This document shows, piece after piece, positions 17,588-27,846 of a stretch of 64,000 bases of DNA. The DNA lies in contig NZ_JAUYVM010000010.1 in NCBI RefSeq assembly GCF_030689305.1, forward strand, positions 1-64,000, written 5' to 3'. Source of the stretch: Vibrio penaeicida (GTDB lineage Bacteria; Pseudomonadota; Gammaproteobacteria; Enterobacterales; Vibrionaceae). Within the stretch, counting starts at the first letter, position 1; the number at the start of each line of letters is the position of its first letter. Position numbers and translations under genes: made by a program. The notes below the pieces were generated by a model. That model was not told where the DNA came from, did no database searches, and was given only the letters and a program-made list of their open reading frames with translations.

Positions 17588-18331
17588 ATGTGGGTTGGCG
17601 TAATTAGCCTTTTTCCTGAAATGTTCCGTTCTATTACGGATTTTGGAGTAACAGGTCAAGCGGTTAAAAAAGGTCTCTTGTCGGTAGAGACATGGAATCC
17701 TAGAGATTTCACTCACGACAAACATCGCACTGTTGATGATAGACCTTACGGTGGTGGTCCTGGTATGTTGATGATGGTTCAGCCTTTGCGCGATGCCATT
17801 CAAACAGCCAAACAAGCCTCACCGGGAAAGGCGAAAGTCATTTACCTTTCTCCCCAAGGTCGAAAACTCGACCAAAAAGGAGTAGAAGAATTGGCAACGA
17901 ATGAGAATTTACTTCTTATTTGTGGTCGTTACGAAGGGGTAGATGAGCGCATCATACAATCTGAGATTGATGAAGAATGGTCAATCGGGGATTTTGTGAT
18001 GACGGGTGGTGAAATACCAGCCATGACGCTAATTGATTCCGTCTCTAGGTTTGTACCTGGGGTATTGGGAGATTTTGCATCGGCAGAGGAAGATTCTTTT
18101 GCTAATGGCTTGTTAGATTGCCCGCACTATACGCGCCCTGAAGTGTTGGACGGTATTGAAGTGCCAAGTGTACTCAAGTCTGGAAATCACAAGGACATTC
18201 GTCGCTGGCGGTTAAAGCAATCGCTAGGTCGCACCTGGATTAGAAGACCAGAGCTTCTGGAAAACCTAGCTCTGACTGACGAACAGGAATTATTACTTGC
18301 CGAGTTCATTAGAGAACATCGAAGCAAGTAA
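17588..18331 (+). CDS. trmD: tRNA (guanine37-N1)-methyltransferase TrmD
   Basis: SPOUT-family enzyme that methylates G37 next to the anticodon with S-adenosylmethionine and so prevents +1 frameshifting. The 247 residues contain [11 protein letters not shown] (about residues 57-67), [13 protein letters not shown] (about 111-123) and [15 protein letters not shown] (about 133-147), which form the trefoil-knot cofactor site. The length is normal. It lies between rimM and rplS in the standard operon. Confidence 0.99.
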   Translation: MWVGVISLFPEMFRSITDFGVTGQAVKKGLLSVETWNPRDFTHDKHRTVDDRPYGGGPGMLMMVQPLRDAIQTAKQASPGKAKVIYLSPQGRKLDQKGVEELATNENLLLICGRYEGVDERIIQSEIDEEWSIGDFVMTGGEIPAMTLIDSVSRFVPGVLGDFASAEEDSFANGLLDCPHYTRPEVLDGIEVPSVLKSGNHKDIRRWRLKQSLGRTWIRRPELLENLALTDEQELLLAEFIREHRSK

Positions 18332-18372
18332 CCTATTGAATTTAGTATCAGTTTATTCTAGGAATTTACAAA

Positions 18373-18726
18373 ATGAGCAACATCATCAAAGCTCTTGAGC
18401 AAGAGCAAATGAAATCAGATCTACCTAAGTTTGCACCAGGTGACACTGTTGTAATTCAGGTTAAAGTAAAAGAAGGTGACCGTGAGCGTCTACAGGCATT
18501 CGAAGGCGTTGTAATCGCTATTCGTAACCGTGGTCTACACTCTGCATTCACAGTTCGTAAGATCTCGAACGGTGAAGGTGTTGAGCGTACGTTCCAAACT
18601 CACTCTCCAATTGTTGACAGCATTGAAGTTAAGCGCCGTGGTGCAGTACGTCGTGCCAAACTGTACTACCTACGTGAGCGTTCTGGTAAGTCAGCTCGTA
18701 TTAAAGAGAAACTTGCTAAGAAGTAA
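18373..18726 (+). CDS. rplS: 50S ribosomal protein L19
   Basis: Large-subunit protein of 117 residues found at the 30S-50S interface. [20 protein letters not shown] and [14 protein letters not shown] are family signatures in the N-terminal half, and [18 protein letters not shown] closes the fold. It is the last gene of the rpsP operon, 41 bp after trmD, and is followed by a strong terminator. Confidence 0.99.
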   Translation: MSNIIKALEQEQMKSDLPKFAPGDTVVIQVKVKEGDRERLQAFEGVVIAIRNRGLHSAFTVRKISNGEGVERTFQTHSPIVDSIEVKRRGAVRRAKLYYLRERSGKSARIKEKLAKK

Positions 18727-18750
18727 TGCTGATTGCATTCTCATAGTAAA

Positions 18751-18783
18751 AACGGGTTCCCAATTTGGGAGCCCGTTTTTTTT
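18751..18783 (+). terminator. Terminator of the rpsP operon
   Basis: Stem ACGGGTTCCC/GGGAGCCCGT (one U-G wobble) with loop AATTT, followed by eight or more T. Confidence 0.92.
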
Positions 18784-18811
18784 GAGGTGGAGAATAGTGT
18801 TAGGGTGTCAA

Positions 18812-18825
18812 TTGGGTATACACTC
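18812..18825. repeat. Short relic of the extragenic repeat
   Basis: TTGGGTATACACTC matches the outer end of the repeat as seen at 26692-26706 (TTGGGTATATACTC), with one difference. It lies between the rplS terminator and mutT. Being only 14 bp, the match may be chance. Confidence 0.4.
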
Positions 18826-18883
18826 TCAGTCATCTTTTAGAGCTTTGTTGAGCTCTTTGTCTTGTCATAAAAAAGGAAACTAA

Positions 18884-19297
18884 ATGAAACGTCTTCATAT
18901 TGCCGCGGCTGTCATATTGAATCCGGGTAAAGACCAAGTCTTCATCACTAAGAGGGCTGACAAAGCCCACAAAGGTGGTTTATGGGAGTTTCCTGGCGGC
19001 AAGGTAGAAGAAGGTGAAACGGCTCAGGATGCAACCATTAGAGAGCTTTTTGAAGAGATTGGGATAAAGGTGACCACGTTGAGTCATTTGGAGTCACTGA
19101 AACACGATTACCCAGATAAGTCTTTAGAGTTTGATTTCTTCGTGGTGACGGATTTTGAAGAAGAGCCTTACGGTAAAGAGGGGCAACAAGGAGGCTGGGT
19201 GAATATAGTCGACCTTCAAGAGTATGATTTCCCTGAAGCCAACGTCCCCATCTTGGAAAAGGTTATGAATATTTACGGCGCGGTAACCTCGAAATAA
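18884..19297 (+). CDS. mutT: 8-oxo-dGTP diphosphatase MutT
   Basis: Nudix hydrolase that removes oxidised guanine nucleotides and so prevents A-T to C-G mutations. The 137-residue protein has the complete Nudix box from Gly39 to Ile61: Gly39, Glu45, Arg53-Glu54 and Glu57-Glu58 are all in place. LWEFPGGK just before it is the MutT signature. AAAAGGAAACTAA precedes the ATG. In many gammaproteobacteria mutT follows secA; here it follows rplS and faces yacG, so the usual neighbour is absent. Confidence 0.95.
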   Translation: MKRLHIAAAVILNPGKDQVFITKRADKAHKGGLWEFPGGKVEEGETAQDATIRELFEEIGIKVTTLSHLESLKHDYPDKSLEFDFFVVTDFEEEPYGKEGQQGGWVNIVDLQEYDFPEANVPILEKVMNIYGAVTSK

Positions 19298-19349
19298 CTG
19301 ACCAGTAATAGATGAGATTAGGGGCGTTAAAAGACCCTGTTGAATTGCT

Positions 19350-19376
19350 CAAAGAGACGTATTTGGCGTCTCTTTG
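19350..19376. terminator. Stem-loop between convergent mutT and yacG
   Basis: Perfect 10-bp stem CAAAGAGACG/CGTCTCTTTG with a 7-nt loop. The T tract is short on the plus side, so it may act in one or both directions. Confidence 0.7.
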
Positions 19377-19389
19377 TATTTACTGAAAT

Positions 19390-19584
19390 CTAGTGAGTTT
19401 CTTCTGACCAGCCATCAGAGTCAGACATGTCCGGAGCACCTGCAATCGACTTTTCTTCCTCTGCCCATTCACCAAAATCAATAAGTTGACATTTCTTGCT
19501 ACAAAAAGGGCGAAAAGTGCTTTTTTCTACCCATTGAACATCAGCTTGGCAAGTTGGACATTTTACGATAGTAACGTTATTCAT
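19390..19584 (-). CDS. yacG: DNA gyrase inhibitor YacG
   Basis: Small zinc protein of 64 residues that binds the GyrB C-terminal region and inhibits gyrase. The four-cysteine zinc site is visible as CPTC (Cys9, Cys12) and CSKKC (Cys28, Cys32), followed by [14 protein letters not shown], the conserved C-terminal segment. It is the last gene of the pilABCD-coaE-zapD-yacG run on the minus strand, 69 bp after zapD. Confidence 0.95.
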   Translation of the reverse strand: MNNVTIVKCPTCQADVQWVEKSTFRPFCSKKCQLIDFGEWAEEEKSIAGAPDMSDSDGWSEETH

Positions 19585-19653
19585 AGTGTGCTTTTGATTA
19601 AGTTCCGATGAGCGTTGATTCTAGCATGTTTTCCAAGATAAGAAGTACAGAGT

Positions 19654-20394
19654 CTAGCTACAAATAGCTAAGTCAAATTCGACATCGTGTGGGTAGGCTT
19701 GCCCTGATTCAAAGCTCATAAATTTTATCGCAAAGCGATTCTTGTGACCTGAAATCATCGGGTAAACACCGTATTCCAACGGGATATTTAAGCGTAGAAT
19801 GTTGGCTTCTTCTGCATCACTTTGGAAAAATCCTGCACGAGCAATGATTGGCTTTTCATGCCCTGTTTCTCGTGTCAGTTGCAACCAAAGGTGCAATGCG
19901 GAAGTCAAAGGTTGTAGCGTTCCAAGCCAGCCTTCAATGTCTCTCTTTCTATTTTCATCAGGCTGATGTAGCCAAAAGTGCAGAGAAGGTAAATCAAAAC
20001 AACAAGAACCGCCTGGCAGATTGAATCGTTGACGAATGGTACTTAAGAAGCGATCTTCTTTCAAAGATTGACCAAAACGTTCCGCTGCCATCAGATCTCT
20101 ATGAACATCATCGATGTTGGAGAGAACGGCTTGCAGCATATCTTGATTAACGCCATCCACATTGAGCCAAGATTTATAGGACAAACGTTGCTTTTCTAGA
20201 TCTTTGGCAAGCTCAGATTTCATTTGAATTTGCTCAAATATTTCAAGCAAATCAAAGATAGGGCGAAAGAACAGCGGGTATTGAACGGTGTCCACTTTTG
20301 CTGCCGCGTGACTCATTTGTCGCAACAGCGACTCCACTCTAAGGTAAATTCGAGTTTTTTCATTTAATGGATGTTCAAATTTATGAGTGGTCAT
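19654..20394 (-). CDS. zapD: Cell division protein ZapD
   Basis: FtsZ-binding protein that bundles protofilaments and stabilises the Z ring at mid-cell. The 246 residues match the family length. The N terminus [19 protein letters not shown] (about residues 6-24) and the central [17 protein letters not shown] (about residues 128-144) are characteristic of ZapD (formerly YacF). No enzymatic motif is expected. It lies 37 bp after coaE and upstream of yacG, the order found in E. coli and other gammaproteobacteria. Confidence 0.96.
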   Translation of the reverse strand: MTTHKFEHPLNEKTRIYLRVESLLRQMSHAAAKVDTVQYPLFFRPIFDLLEIFEQIQMKSELAKDLEKQRLSYKSWLNVDGVNQDMLQAVLSNIDDVHRDLMAAERFGQSLKEDRFLSTIRQRFNLPGGSCCFDLPSLHFWLHQPDENRKRDIEGWLGTLQPLTSALHLWLQLTRETGHEKPIIARAGFFQSDAEEANILRLNIPLEYGVYPMISGHKNRFAIKFMSFESGQAYPHDVEFDLAICS

Positions 20395-20431
20395 GAAAAA
20401 CGCCTTTGTGCTCCTTTCGCAGTGTTGTGGG

Positions 20432-21031
20432 CTAGTGGCTCATTGATAAAAATTTTTGATGTAGCGCTGTAACTTGCGACAATAGGTCACTCTTTGGTGA
20501 ATCATTGTCTATTACATCATTTGCATGGCTCAAGCGCTCTTCACGAGTTGCTTGTGCATTTAAAATAGACTCGACTTGCACTTGTGGGACATTATCCCTA
20601 TTCATGGTGCGCTGAATTTGTGTATCTCGTGACACATCGACAACCAGCACGGTATCTGCCATCGATTGTAACTGGTTTTCCACAAGCAGAGGCACAACCA
20701 ATAGACCATAAGGTGATTGTATCTGCATTAAGCTTTGTTTCATTTTCTGGCGAATCATGGGATGAAGCAAGTTATTAAGCCAAAGTTTTTCATTTTCGTT
20801 CTCAAAAACTCTTGCTCTAAGTTCTACACGATTCAATGAACCATCTGAATTTAATATATCAGCGCCAAAATACTCTGCAATTTTACCTAAACCTTCCGAG
20901 TGAGGTTCCACGACTTGCCTAGCGATAACATCGGCGTCGACAATATCGATATTGAAGTGTTTCTGAAAAAGATTCGCTACGGTTGTTTTCCCGCTAGCAA
21001 TCCCTCCAGTTAAACCAACAACAAATGCCAT
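20432..21031 (-). CDS. coaE: Dephospho-CoA kinase CoaE
   Basis: Last enzyme of coenzyme A synthesis: phosphorylates the 3'-hydroxyl of dephospho-CoA with ATP. The 199-residue protein starts with the P-loop GGIASGKT (residues 9-16), followed by [10 protein letters not shown] and [10 protein letters not shown], all family signatures. It lies 51 bp after pilD and 37 bp before zapD in the pil-coaE-zapD-yacG cluster that is conserved in many gammaproteobacteria. Confidence 0.98.
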   Translation of the reverse strand: MAFVVGLTGGIASGKTTVANLFQKHFNIDIVDADVIARQVVEPHSEGLGKIAEYFGADILNSDGSLNRVELRARVFENENEKLWLNNLLHPMIRQKMKQSLMQIQSPYGLLVVPLLVENQLQSMADTVLVVDVSRDTQIQRTMNRDNVPQVQVESILNAQATREERLSHANDVIDNDSPKSDLLSQVTALHQKFLSMSH

Positions 21032-21082
21032 TCTTTGCCTTTTAAGTCTGCAGTGGTGAAACAGTCTATCTTTGATTCACAA

Positions 21083-21952
21083 CTAAATGCCAAGGAAATG
21101 TGAAAAATACCAAGTTGTGATGTCTTTTCCAAACAATAAGGTAACCCAACCTGCGATGGCAAGGTAAGGACCAAAAGGGAAGGCTTGTTCGATGCCTTTT
21201 TTCTGCAATCTTAGCTGAATCACGCCAAACACAACACCCACTAGTGATGACATCAGGATAATGATGGGTAAACTTTGCCAACCCAGCCAAGCCCCGAGTG
21301 CTGCAAGTAATTTGAAATCGCCAAATCCCATACCTTCTTTGCCAGTAAGCAGCTTAAACAGGTAATAAACACTCCATAAACACAAGTAACCCGCCATTGC
21401 ACCGATCACGGCATCAGTGAGTGATACAGGGCTGATTTCAAAGAGTGAAAGCGCTATCCCTGCCCACATAAGCGGTAGTGTGAGTTGGTCGGGGAGAAGT
21501 AAAGTGTCGAAATCAATGAAAGTGGCAGCGATTAGTACAAAAGTAAAAAATAGCAGGGCAATAGAGAAATAACTGAACCCGAAATGGTTTGCAACAGCAA
21601 AACTGAGACCAGCTGTAAGCAGTTCAATAAGGGGATAACGTGCAGAGATCGAAGTGCCGCAAGCGTGGCATTTTCCGCGTAGAAGTAACCAGCTGATCAC
21701 AGGGACATTATCCCGAATTCTGATTTGTGTGCTGCACTTCTGACAAGTAGAACGTGGGACGCTTAAGGTAAGCTTCTCTGTTGGAGGCTCAATGTTGTAC
21801 TCAGGAAAAGAGTCAGCACACTCTTGTCGCCATTCGTTTTCCATCATTCTTGGAAGGCGGTAAATCACGACATTCAAAAAACTACCAATGACCAACCCAA
21901 ATACAGCAGCCATCAACGGAAACAGCCAAGGGTAGTAGTGAAAAGCGTCCAT
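21083..21952 (-). CDS. pilD: Type IV prepilin peptidase PilD
   Basis: Bifunctional inner-membrane aspartic protease and N-methyltransferase that cleaves type IV prepilins and type II secretion pseudopilins and methylates the new N-terminal residue. The 289-residue protein has two CxxC pairs (Cys70/Cys73, Cys95/Cys98) in the cytoplasmic domain and the catalytic aspartates Asp149 (FIDFDT) and Asp211 (GFGDFK), flanked by about eight membrane segments. It would serve PilA here as well as the type II secretion system implied by gspAB. It lies 41 bp after pilC. Confidence 0.97.
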   Translation of the reverse strand: MDAFHYYPWLFPLMAAVFGLVIGSFLNVVIYRLPRMMENEWRQECADSFPEYNIEPPTEKLTLSVPRSTCQKCSTQIRIRDNVPVISWLLLRGKCHACGTSISARYPLIELLTAGLSFAVANHFGFSYFSIALLFFTFVLIAATFIDFDTLLLPDQLTLPLMWAGIALSLFEISPVSLTDAVIGAMAGYLCLWSVYYLFKLLTGKEGMGFGDFKLLAALGAWLGWQSLPIIILMSSLVGVVFGVIQLRLQKKGIEQAFPFGPYLAIAGWVTLLFGKDITTWYFSHFLGI

Positions 21953-21993
21953 ATATGATCTCTAAGGTGAAGTGTGCATAGCGAAGGGGAATA

Positions 21994-23226
21994 TTAGCCC
22001 AATACACTCATTAAGTTAAACACTGGTAAGTACATAGAGACGACTAACCCCCCAATGACGACACCAAGAAAGATGATAATGAGCGGTTCGAGTAATTTTC
22101 CGAGGTTATCAACGGTGTTATCGACTTCAAACTCATAGACGTTTGCGACTTTATTCAGCATATCGTCGAGTGAACCTGTTTCTTCTCCAATCATGACCAT
22201 TTGCAATACCATTTCCGGAAAAGCTTCCGTGTTTCTCATGGCGATATAAATAGGCATACCTGCTGCCGTATCTTTATAAACTTGTTCGATAGCGACTTGG
22301 TAATGCAAATTACTGGTGGTCTTAGAGCTGGTTTTGAGCCCGTTAAGGATAGGGATGCCCGCATTAAAGCTGGTGGCCAGTGTTCGGCTGAACTTGGCAA
22401 TGGCTGCTTTACTAAAAACGCCACCAATGATAGGGAATTTAAGCCCCCACCTTGAACTTCTTAAGCGAAATTTAAATGAACGCTTGCGTATAAATTTAAA
22501 AGCGACAGACAGCGTAGCGATTGCTAACATCATTTTCCACAAGTCGTTTTGCACTATGTGCGAGAGTTTGAGTACTTGTTGAGTAAACCATGGTAATTCA
22601 GCACCAAACCCCGAAAACATTGTTTCAAACTCGGGTATGACGAACTTGAGCATCAGAACAGACACTCCAATCGCAGTCAAAAGAACCATGACAGGGTAGA
22701 TCATCGCTTTAATGACTTTAGAACGGAGCTGCTCGCTTTTTTCTTGATAGGTGGCGATACGCTCAAAAACATCAGATAAATTACCAGTCTGCTCACCAGT
22801 TTCAATCAAGTCGGTGTAAAAGCTGTCAAATAGGCTGTTGGATGTGCTAAGTGCTTTGGAGATTGGTGTACCAGCCTCAACAGCTTTACTCACCTGAGAT
22901 AGGATGGATTTCATCTCTGCTTTGTTATGGTTATCCGACACCATTTTTAAGGATTGCACAATGGGAACGCCGGTTCCTAGCATGGTTGCCATTTGGCGAG
23001 TGAACACCATGATGTCTTTCTTTTTAACTTTGTGACTCAGTTTATCGAGCAACGAAATACCCGATTTCCTGACTTTTTTAATTTGAACTTGTTGGCTTCG
23101 AAGCTTATCGCGTACTTCAACTTCGGTGTAGGCCAGAAATTGCCCTGAGGCTTTTTTCCCAGAGCTGTTAATGCCTTTCCAACGAAAGTTGTAAAGTTTG
23201 AGGCGAGGGGTAACTGAACGATCCAA
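21994..23226 (-). CDS. pilC: Type IV pilus inner-membrane platform protein PilC
   Basis: Polytopic platform protein that couples the PilB/PilT motors to pilin insertion. The 410 residues hold two GspF/PilC repeats (about 80-200 and 285-405), each with a cytoplasmic helical part such as [19 protein letters not shown] and [19 protein letters not shown] followed by membrane segments, and a C-terminal hydrophobic helix ending in [15 protein letters not shown]. This duplicated architecture is diagnostic. It lies 9 bp after pilB and 41 bp before pilD. Confidence 0.97.
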   Translation of the reverse strand: MDRSVTPRLKLYNFRWKGINSSGKKASGQFLAYTEVEVRDKLRSQQVQIKKVRKSGISLLDKLSHKVKKKDIMVFTRQMATMLGTGVPIVQSLKMVSDNHNKAEMKSILSQVSKAVEAGTPISKALSTSNSLFDSFYTDLIETGEQTGNLSDVFERIATYQEKSEQLRSKVIKAMIYPVMVLLTAIGVSVLMLKFVIPEFETMFSGFGAELPWFTQQVLKLSHIVQNDLWKMMLAIATLSVAFKFIRKRSFKFRLRSSRWGLKFPIIGGVFSKAAIAKFSRTLATSFNAGIPILNGLKTSSKTTSNLHYQVAIEQVYKDTAAGMPIYIAMRNTEAFPEMVLQMVMIGEETGSLDDMLNKVANVYEFEVDNTVDNLGKLLEPLIIIFLGVVIGGLVVSMYLPVFNLMSVLG

Positions 23227-23235
23227 AATGTCTCC

Positions 23236-24924
23236 TTACAAATACAAAACGCGTTGAAGCTCTTGGTAGCTCGTGATGCCTTGTTTCAATATCTCAATAC
23301 CCGATTGACTGAGTGTTTTCATGCCGTTTTTTACCGCCAGCATTTCAATTTCAGCAATACTGGCTTTATGAGAAACAGCTTGCTGCAGCTCAGTGTCAAA
23401 AGGCATGACTTCATAAATACCAATTCGGCCGCTGTACCCAGCGTTGCAATCAGCGCAGCCTTCACTTGACGCTTGAAAAAGGGATGTGTCAGATTCAATT
23501 CGGTACTTGTCTAACAGTGCAGGGGATAGTTGGTGCGGTACTTTGCAGTGTGGGCATAAACGCCTTGCTAAACGTTGAGCGATGATCAAACTCAGTGAGG
23601 ACGAGAGGTTATAGGGTTCAACCCCCATATTACCTAGCCGAATAACCGTTTCTGCCGCGGAGTTGGTATGTAAGGTCGATAGAACCAAGTGCCCCGTTTG
23701 AGCTGCCTTGATGGCGATTTCAGCTGTTTCAAAATCTCGTATCTCACCTAGCATCACGATGTCAGGATCTTGGCGTAAAAAAGACTTGAGCGCGGCTGCA
23801 AAAGTGAAACCGATTTTAGGGCGAATTTGGACTTGGTTGATGCCCGCTAGGTTGATTTCGACCGGATCTTCAGCGGTTGAAATATTGCGTTCAACCGTAT
23901 TGAGAATGCTAAGCCCTGTGTACAGTGAAACGGTTTTACCGCTCCCTGTTGGCCCTGTCATCAGGATCATACCCTGAGGGCGACGTAGGGCTTCAACATA
24001 TAAGGCTTTTTGTTCTTCACTGTAGCCGAGCATATCGATGTTCAAATTCGCACTGCTGCTGTCCAGTAAACGCAGAACAATTTTCTCTCCCCAAAGTGTG
24101 GGCAGAGTGGATACCCGAAGATCAATCGCAGTTGTGTCGCTGAGTTTTAGCTTAATGCGCCCATCTTGAGGTAAACGACGTTCGGCAATATCCAGTTTTG
24201 AGAGTATTTTTAATCGTGCGGCTAACCTTCGCCCTAACTGTGGAGCTGGGCTATTGGCTTGAATAAGAATACCATCGCATCGCATTCGAATACGGTACGT
24301 CTCTTCATAGGGCTCAAAATGAATGTCTGAAGCACCTTTACGTACTGCATCGAACAAGACTTGATGAATAAAGCGACTAACAGGAGCGTCGTCTAAGCTG
24401 AGGTCTTCTGCTGATTCAAATTCATCGTCACCCACTTGAACCAAATCTGCGAGTTCTTCTTGCGTGATTTCTTTCGCGCCAGTGCTGCTATCGACCTTAT
24501 TTTTGCCGTACATTCTACGAATGCAGCTGGTTAATTCTCTTTCATCACAAAGCAAGATTTCGACTTGTTGATTGGTGGCAAAGCGAAATTCCTCTTCTGC
24601 TTCGACGATCGTTGGGTCGGATAGCGCAATAAAAAGGGTATTGTTGGTGGATTCAACGGGCAGCGCGTTGTAGCGAGTAATCAGATCTCGTAGACCAAGT
24701 TGCTCACATAACGGAAGGTAGTCGTATTGATTGGTTTCTATAACCGACAAACCAAAAATCTCAGCAATATGCTGAGTCAGTTCAAAAGCAGGAATAATAC
24801 CAAGCGTAGCGATAGCACTGGGGACGGTGCCCCCAGTGCTACCTATGCGCTCAATAATAGCCAGTTCATGTTCTTCACTAATGATATCGGCCTGGCGAAG
24901 AATACTAGCTAAATTGGTGTGCAT
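23236..24924 (-). CDS. pilB: Type IV pilus assembly ATPase PilB
   Basis: Hexameric AAA+ extension motor of the type IV pilus. The 562 residues comprise an N-terminal MshEN/GspE_N region (about 1-140) and a T2SS-E ATPase domain with Walker A GPTGSGKT (residues 324-331), the Asp box and Walker B LRQDPDIVMLGEIRD (about 383-397), and the His box TGHLVLSTLHTN (about 407-418). A tetracysteine metal site (CPHC with CADC) lies near the C terminus. It is 3 bp from pilA and 9 bp from pilC. Confidence 0.98.
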   Translation of the reverse strand: MHTNLASILRQADIISEEHELAIIERIGSTGGTVPSAIATLGIIPAFELTQHIAEIFGLSVIETNQYDYLPLCEQLGLRDLITRYNALPVESTNNTLFIALSDPTIVEAEEEFRFATNQQVEILLCDERELTSCIRRMYGKNKVDSSTGAKEITQEELADLVQVGDDEFESAEDLSLDDAPVSRFIHQVLFDAVRKGASDIHFEPYEETYRIRMRCDGILIQANSPAPQLGRRLAARLKILSKLDIAERRLPQDGRIKLKLSDTTAIDLRVSTLPTLWGEKIVLRLLDSSSANLNIDMLGYSEEQKALYVEALRRPQGMILMTGPTGSGKTVSLYTGLSILNTVERNISTAEDPVEINLAGINQVQIRPKIGFTFAAALKSFLRQDPDIVMLGEIRDFETAEIAIKAAQTGHLVLSTLHTNSAAETVIRLGNMGVEPYNLSSSLSLIIAQRLARRLCPHCKVPHQLSPALLDKYRIESDTSLFQASSEGCADCNAGYSGRIGIYEVMPFDTELQQAVSHKASIAEIEMLAVKNGMKTLSQSGIEILKQGITSYQELQRVLYL

Positions 24925-24927
24925 TGG

Positions 24928-25350
24928 CTACGGCTTACAGCTTTTTGGAATCTCTGTGTTATCAATTTTACCAGAATCGGTGAAAACACAAGCCCATCCA
25001 GTCGTGGACTTACCCAGTTCAACATATGCTGTATCAATAGATGAGTTGGACCCAAACAAAAATTTTATAGTGCCTCCAGCTCCGCTAGCTGCGAGAGAAA
25101 GAGTTCCTAATTTGTTCATTCCTGAAGTTGCTCCAACTTTAGCAAGATCGGAAGGAAAAGCGCCTATCTCTTGTATATACATATCAACATTGGTTACTAA
25201 AGCTCGTGCAGTAGCTAAACCTGTTGCCGCTTCTGATTTTTTAACATGGTTTTTATAGGCTGGAATAGCTACAGCAGATAACACACCAATAATTGCTACC
25301 ACAATCATCAGCTCTATCAGCGTAAAGCCCTGTTGTTTCTTATTTTTCAT
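24928..25350 (-). CDS. pilA: Type IV pilin PilA
   Basis: Major or minor type IVa pilin. The class III leader is cleaved by PilD after Gly8, giving mature Phe9 and the hydrophobic helix [20 protein letters not shown] with Glu13 (Glu5 of the mature protein). The C-terminal part has two cysteines (in GWACVF and PKSCKP) that would form the D-region disulphide. At 140 residues it has normal size. GGAG stands 8 nt before the ATG. Unlike the motor genes, the C-terminal two thirds of PilA vary greatly between vibrio strains, so close homologues may be few. Confidence 0.95.
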   Translation of the reverse strand: MKNKKQQGFTLIELMIVVAIIGVLSAVAIPAYKNHVKKSEAATGLATARALVTNVDMYIQEIGAFPSDLAKVGATSGMNKLGTLSLAASGAGGTIKFLFGSNSSIDTAYVELGKSTTGWACVFTDSGKIDNTEIPKSCKP

Positions 25351-25542
25351 AAATAACTCCGTTTATAAGGTCGTATAAAAACAGAGCGAGGATAGGAGCG
25401 TGCCAAGAGTAAAGAAACTGTAAATAAAAGATTGCTGGAGGAGGATTCTAGAATTTTCACCTTTGTTTCAGTAGGTTACTGGCTGAGTGCGAGTGAGTTC
25501 AAATGGGGTGGGTGATGTCAGTCGCAACCTTATGATAAGGCT

Positions 25543-25568
25543 AAAAAAAGGAAGCAGTGCTCCCTTTT
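25543..25568 (-). terminator. Terminator of nadC
   Basis: On the minus strand, AAAAGGGAGC/GCTTCCTTTT with a 3-nt loop and one G-U wobble, followed by seven U. It lies 77 bp after nadC and separates it from pilA. Confidence 0.85.
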
Positions 25569-25644
25569 CAATCTTAAGTTTATATTTATAAATTATTGCA
25601 GATTTGTGACAATGCTCAAATCTGGTTTTTATTTCGAACTTGCG

Positions 25645-26538
<894 letters not shown>

Positions 26539-26677
26539 TCAGTAAATACCAGAGGTTGAAATTGTCTGCATCATACTCTGGCTTGGAGGATAATTCAGCT
26601 ATTTATCGGTATCTAACTTAGTTACGTCTATTATTAACCAAAATTCGTTCCCCCTTTTCTAGCGTGAACTATGCCTG

Positions 26678-26706
26678 CATATTGAGGTTACTTGGGTATA
26701 TACTCT
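26678..26706. repeat. Single end of the extragenic repeat family
   Basis: GCATATTGAGGTTACTTGGG and the following TATATACTC match the right terminal repeat of the 27368-27633 element with one difference over 24 positions. It lies in the nadC-ampD promoter region, 34 bp before ampD. No partner end is visible near it. Confidence 0.75.
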
Positions 26707-26739
26707 GTCCACTAAACGGTTTTGTAAGAATCAGACAAC

Positions 26740-27297
26740 ATGAAAATCGATGAATCTCATTGGCTTACTGATATAAATAAAGTGGCGTCCCCTTATTACG
26801 ATGAGCGACCCGAAGGTGAGGATATCTCTTTATTGGTTGTACATCATATTAGCTTGCCTCCTCGTCAGTATGGTGGCACATTTGTTGATGATTTTTTTGC
26901 AGGAAATCTGGACCCTACCCTTCACCCGTTTTTTGAAGTCATTAAAAACCTTAAAGTGTCCGCTCACTGTTTGATTCGGCGAACTGGTGAAATCGTGCAA
27001 TTTGTTCCGTTTGATAAGCGAGCGTGGCATGCTGGTGTGTCCAGTTTTGCGGGTCGCAAACGCTGCAATGATTATTCTATTGGCATCGAATTGGAAGGGT
27101 GTGAGTTCGACAGCTATACGCTTGAGCAATATGGTTCATTGGTAGAGTTAACGAAATTGCTACAATCTCAATACCCAAAGATGAGTGATCACCGAATTAC
27201 TGGGCATCAATACATCGCGCCTCTGCGCAAATCTGATCCCGGTCTCACATTTGATTGGCGATATTTTCGCAAACTTCTCAAAACTGGATCGAACTAG
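26740..27297 (+). CDS. ampD: 1,6-anhydro-N-acetylmuramyl-L-alanine amidase AmpD
   Basis: Cytosolic zinc amidase that removes the peptide from anhydro-muropeptides in cell-wall recycling; loss of it derepresses AmpC-type beta-lactamases where AmpR is present. The 185 residues carry zinc ligands His35 (LLVVHHISLPP), His156 (ITGHQYIAP) and Asp166 (KSDPG), with catalytic Glu117 (IGIELEG). Size and residue spacing agree with E. coli AmpD. It diverges from nadC. No ampE-like gene follows; the next 500 bp hold a repeat element. Confidence 0.97.
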   Translation: MKIDESHWLTDINKVASPYYDERPEGEDISLLVVHHISLPPRQYGGTFVDDFFAGNLDPTLHPFFEVIKNLKVSAHCLIRRTGEIVQFVPFDKRAWHAGVSSFAGRKRCNDYSIGIELEGCEFDSYTLEQYGSLVELTKLLQSQYPKMSDHRITGHQYIAPLRKSDPGLTFDWRYFRKLLKTGSN

Positions 27298-27367
27298 CAC
27301 ATTTTCAGCGTGTTAGCTGGATAGTCATGTTGTTTAACGTGTCAAACATCAAGATGTGACTAAGCTC

Positions 27368-27633
27368 TATACCCAAGTAACCTCAAGATGCTTGGTTCAG
27401 CGAGAATTAACTGGCTTTCAGACAAGGCACTGATATGAAGATCTAGTCATTCTAAATCAAGAATCAGTAACGCAGTGTGAAAGCCAGTTAAACTCGCCCT
27501 TGGGAGCCCATATTCTGTCCCATTTCGTCGTCAAAGAACTTGGAAAGGACTCGTCATTCCACTGCGTTCTTCTCCTTGAACTGGAACAGACTATGAGGCT
27601 CTGAATCCTGCACCTTGAGGTTACTTGGGTATA
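27368..27633. repeat. 266-bp MITE-like repeat element with terminal inverted repeats
   Basis: The ends are inverted repeats of about 24 bp: TATACCCAAGTAACCTC at the left and GAGGTTACTTGGGTATA at the right. Inside are two further inverted repeats: GCGAG plus TTAACTGGCTTTCA (27400-27420) with its complement (27478-27497), and an imperfect pair of about 20 bp (27502-27522 with 27582-27602). There is no open frame of a transposase. Shorter copies of the ends occur elsewhere in this window. No clear target duplication is visible. Confidence 0.8.
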
Positions 27634-27691
27634 TCTACTGCCACAAACAATTTTTCATAACTTTAATTTATGTCACACAGAATGACATATT

Positions 27692-27708
27692 AATTGGTAA
27701 GACCAATT
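27692..27708 (+). promoter_or_regulatory. PdhR operator, distal
   Basis: AATTGGTAAGACCAATT is a palindrome matching the PdhR consensus core TTGGTnnnACCAA exactly. It lies 166 bp before the pdhR ATG and probably overlaps the main promoter of pdhR-aceEF. Confidence 0.88.
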
Positions 27709-27829
27709 TTATTGCCGTTTTAATACACTCTTGTTACGTCTGGGTTAATTTGTTCTTCGTTCAATGATGTGCGTCAAGTTTTATCTGGACAGAAACGTTT
27801 TAATTATGTTATTTTTTCGCCCAATTTGA

Positions 27830-27846
27830 AATTGGTATTACCAATT
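27830..27846 (+). promoter_or_regulatory. PdhR operator, proximal
   Basis: AATTGGTATTACCAATT is a perfect palindrome (apart from its centre) with the TTGGT/ACCAA half sites of PdhR. It ends 27 bp before the pdhR ATG, so a bound repressor would block elongation or a proximal promoter. Confidence 0.88.

Noticed and set aside
25350-25410. Possible sigma-54 promoter for pilA (TTGGCACG on the minus strand at about 25399-25406)
   Set aside because: The -24 element is good, but the -12 position reads TATC in place of TTGC and the GC dinucleotide is missing at the right spacing.
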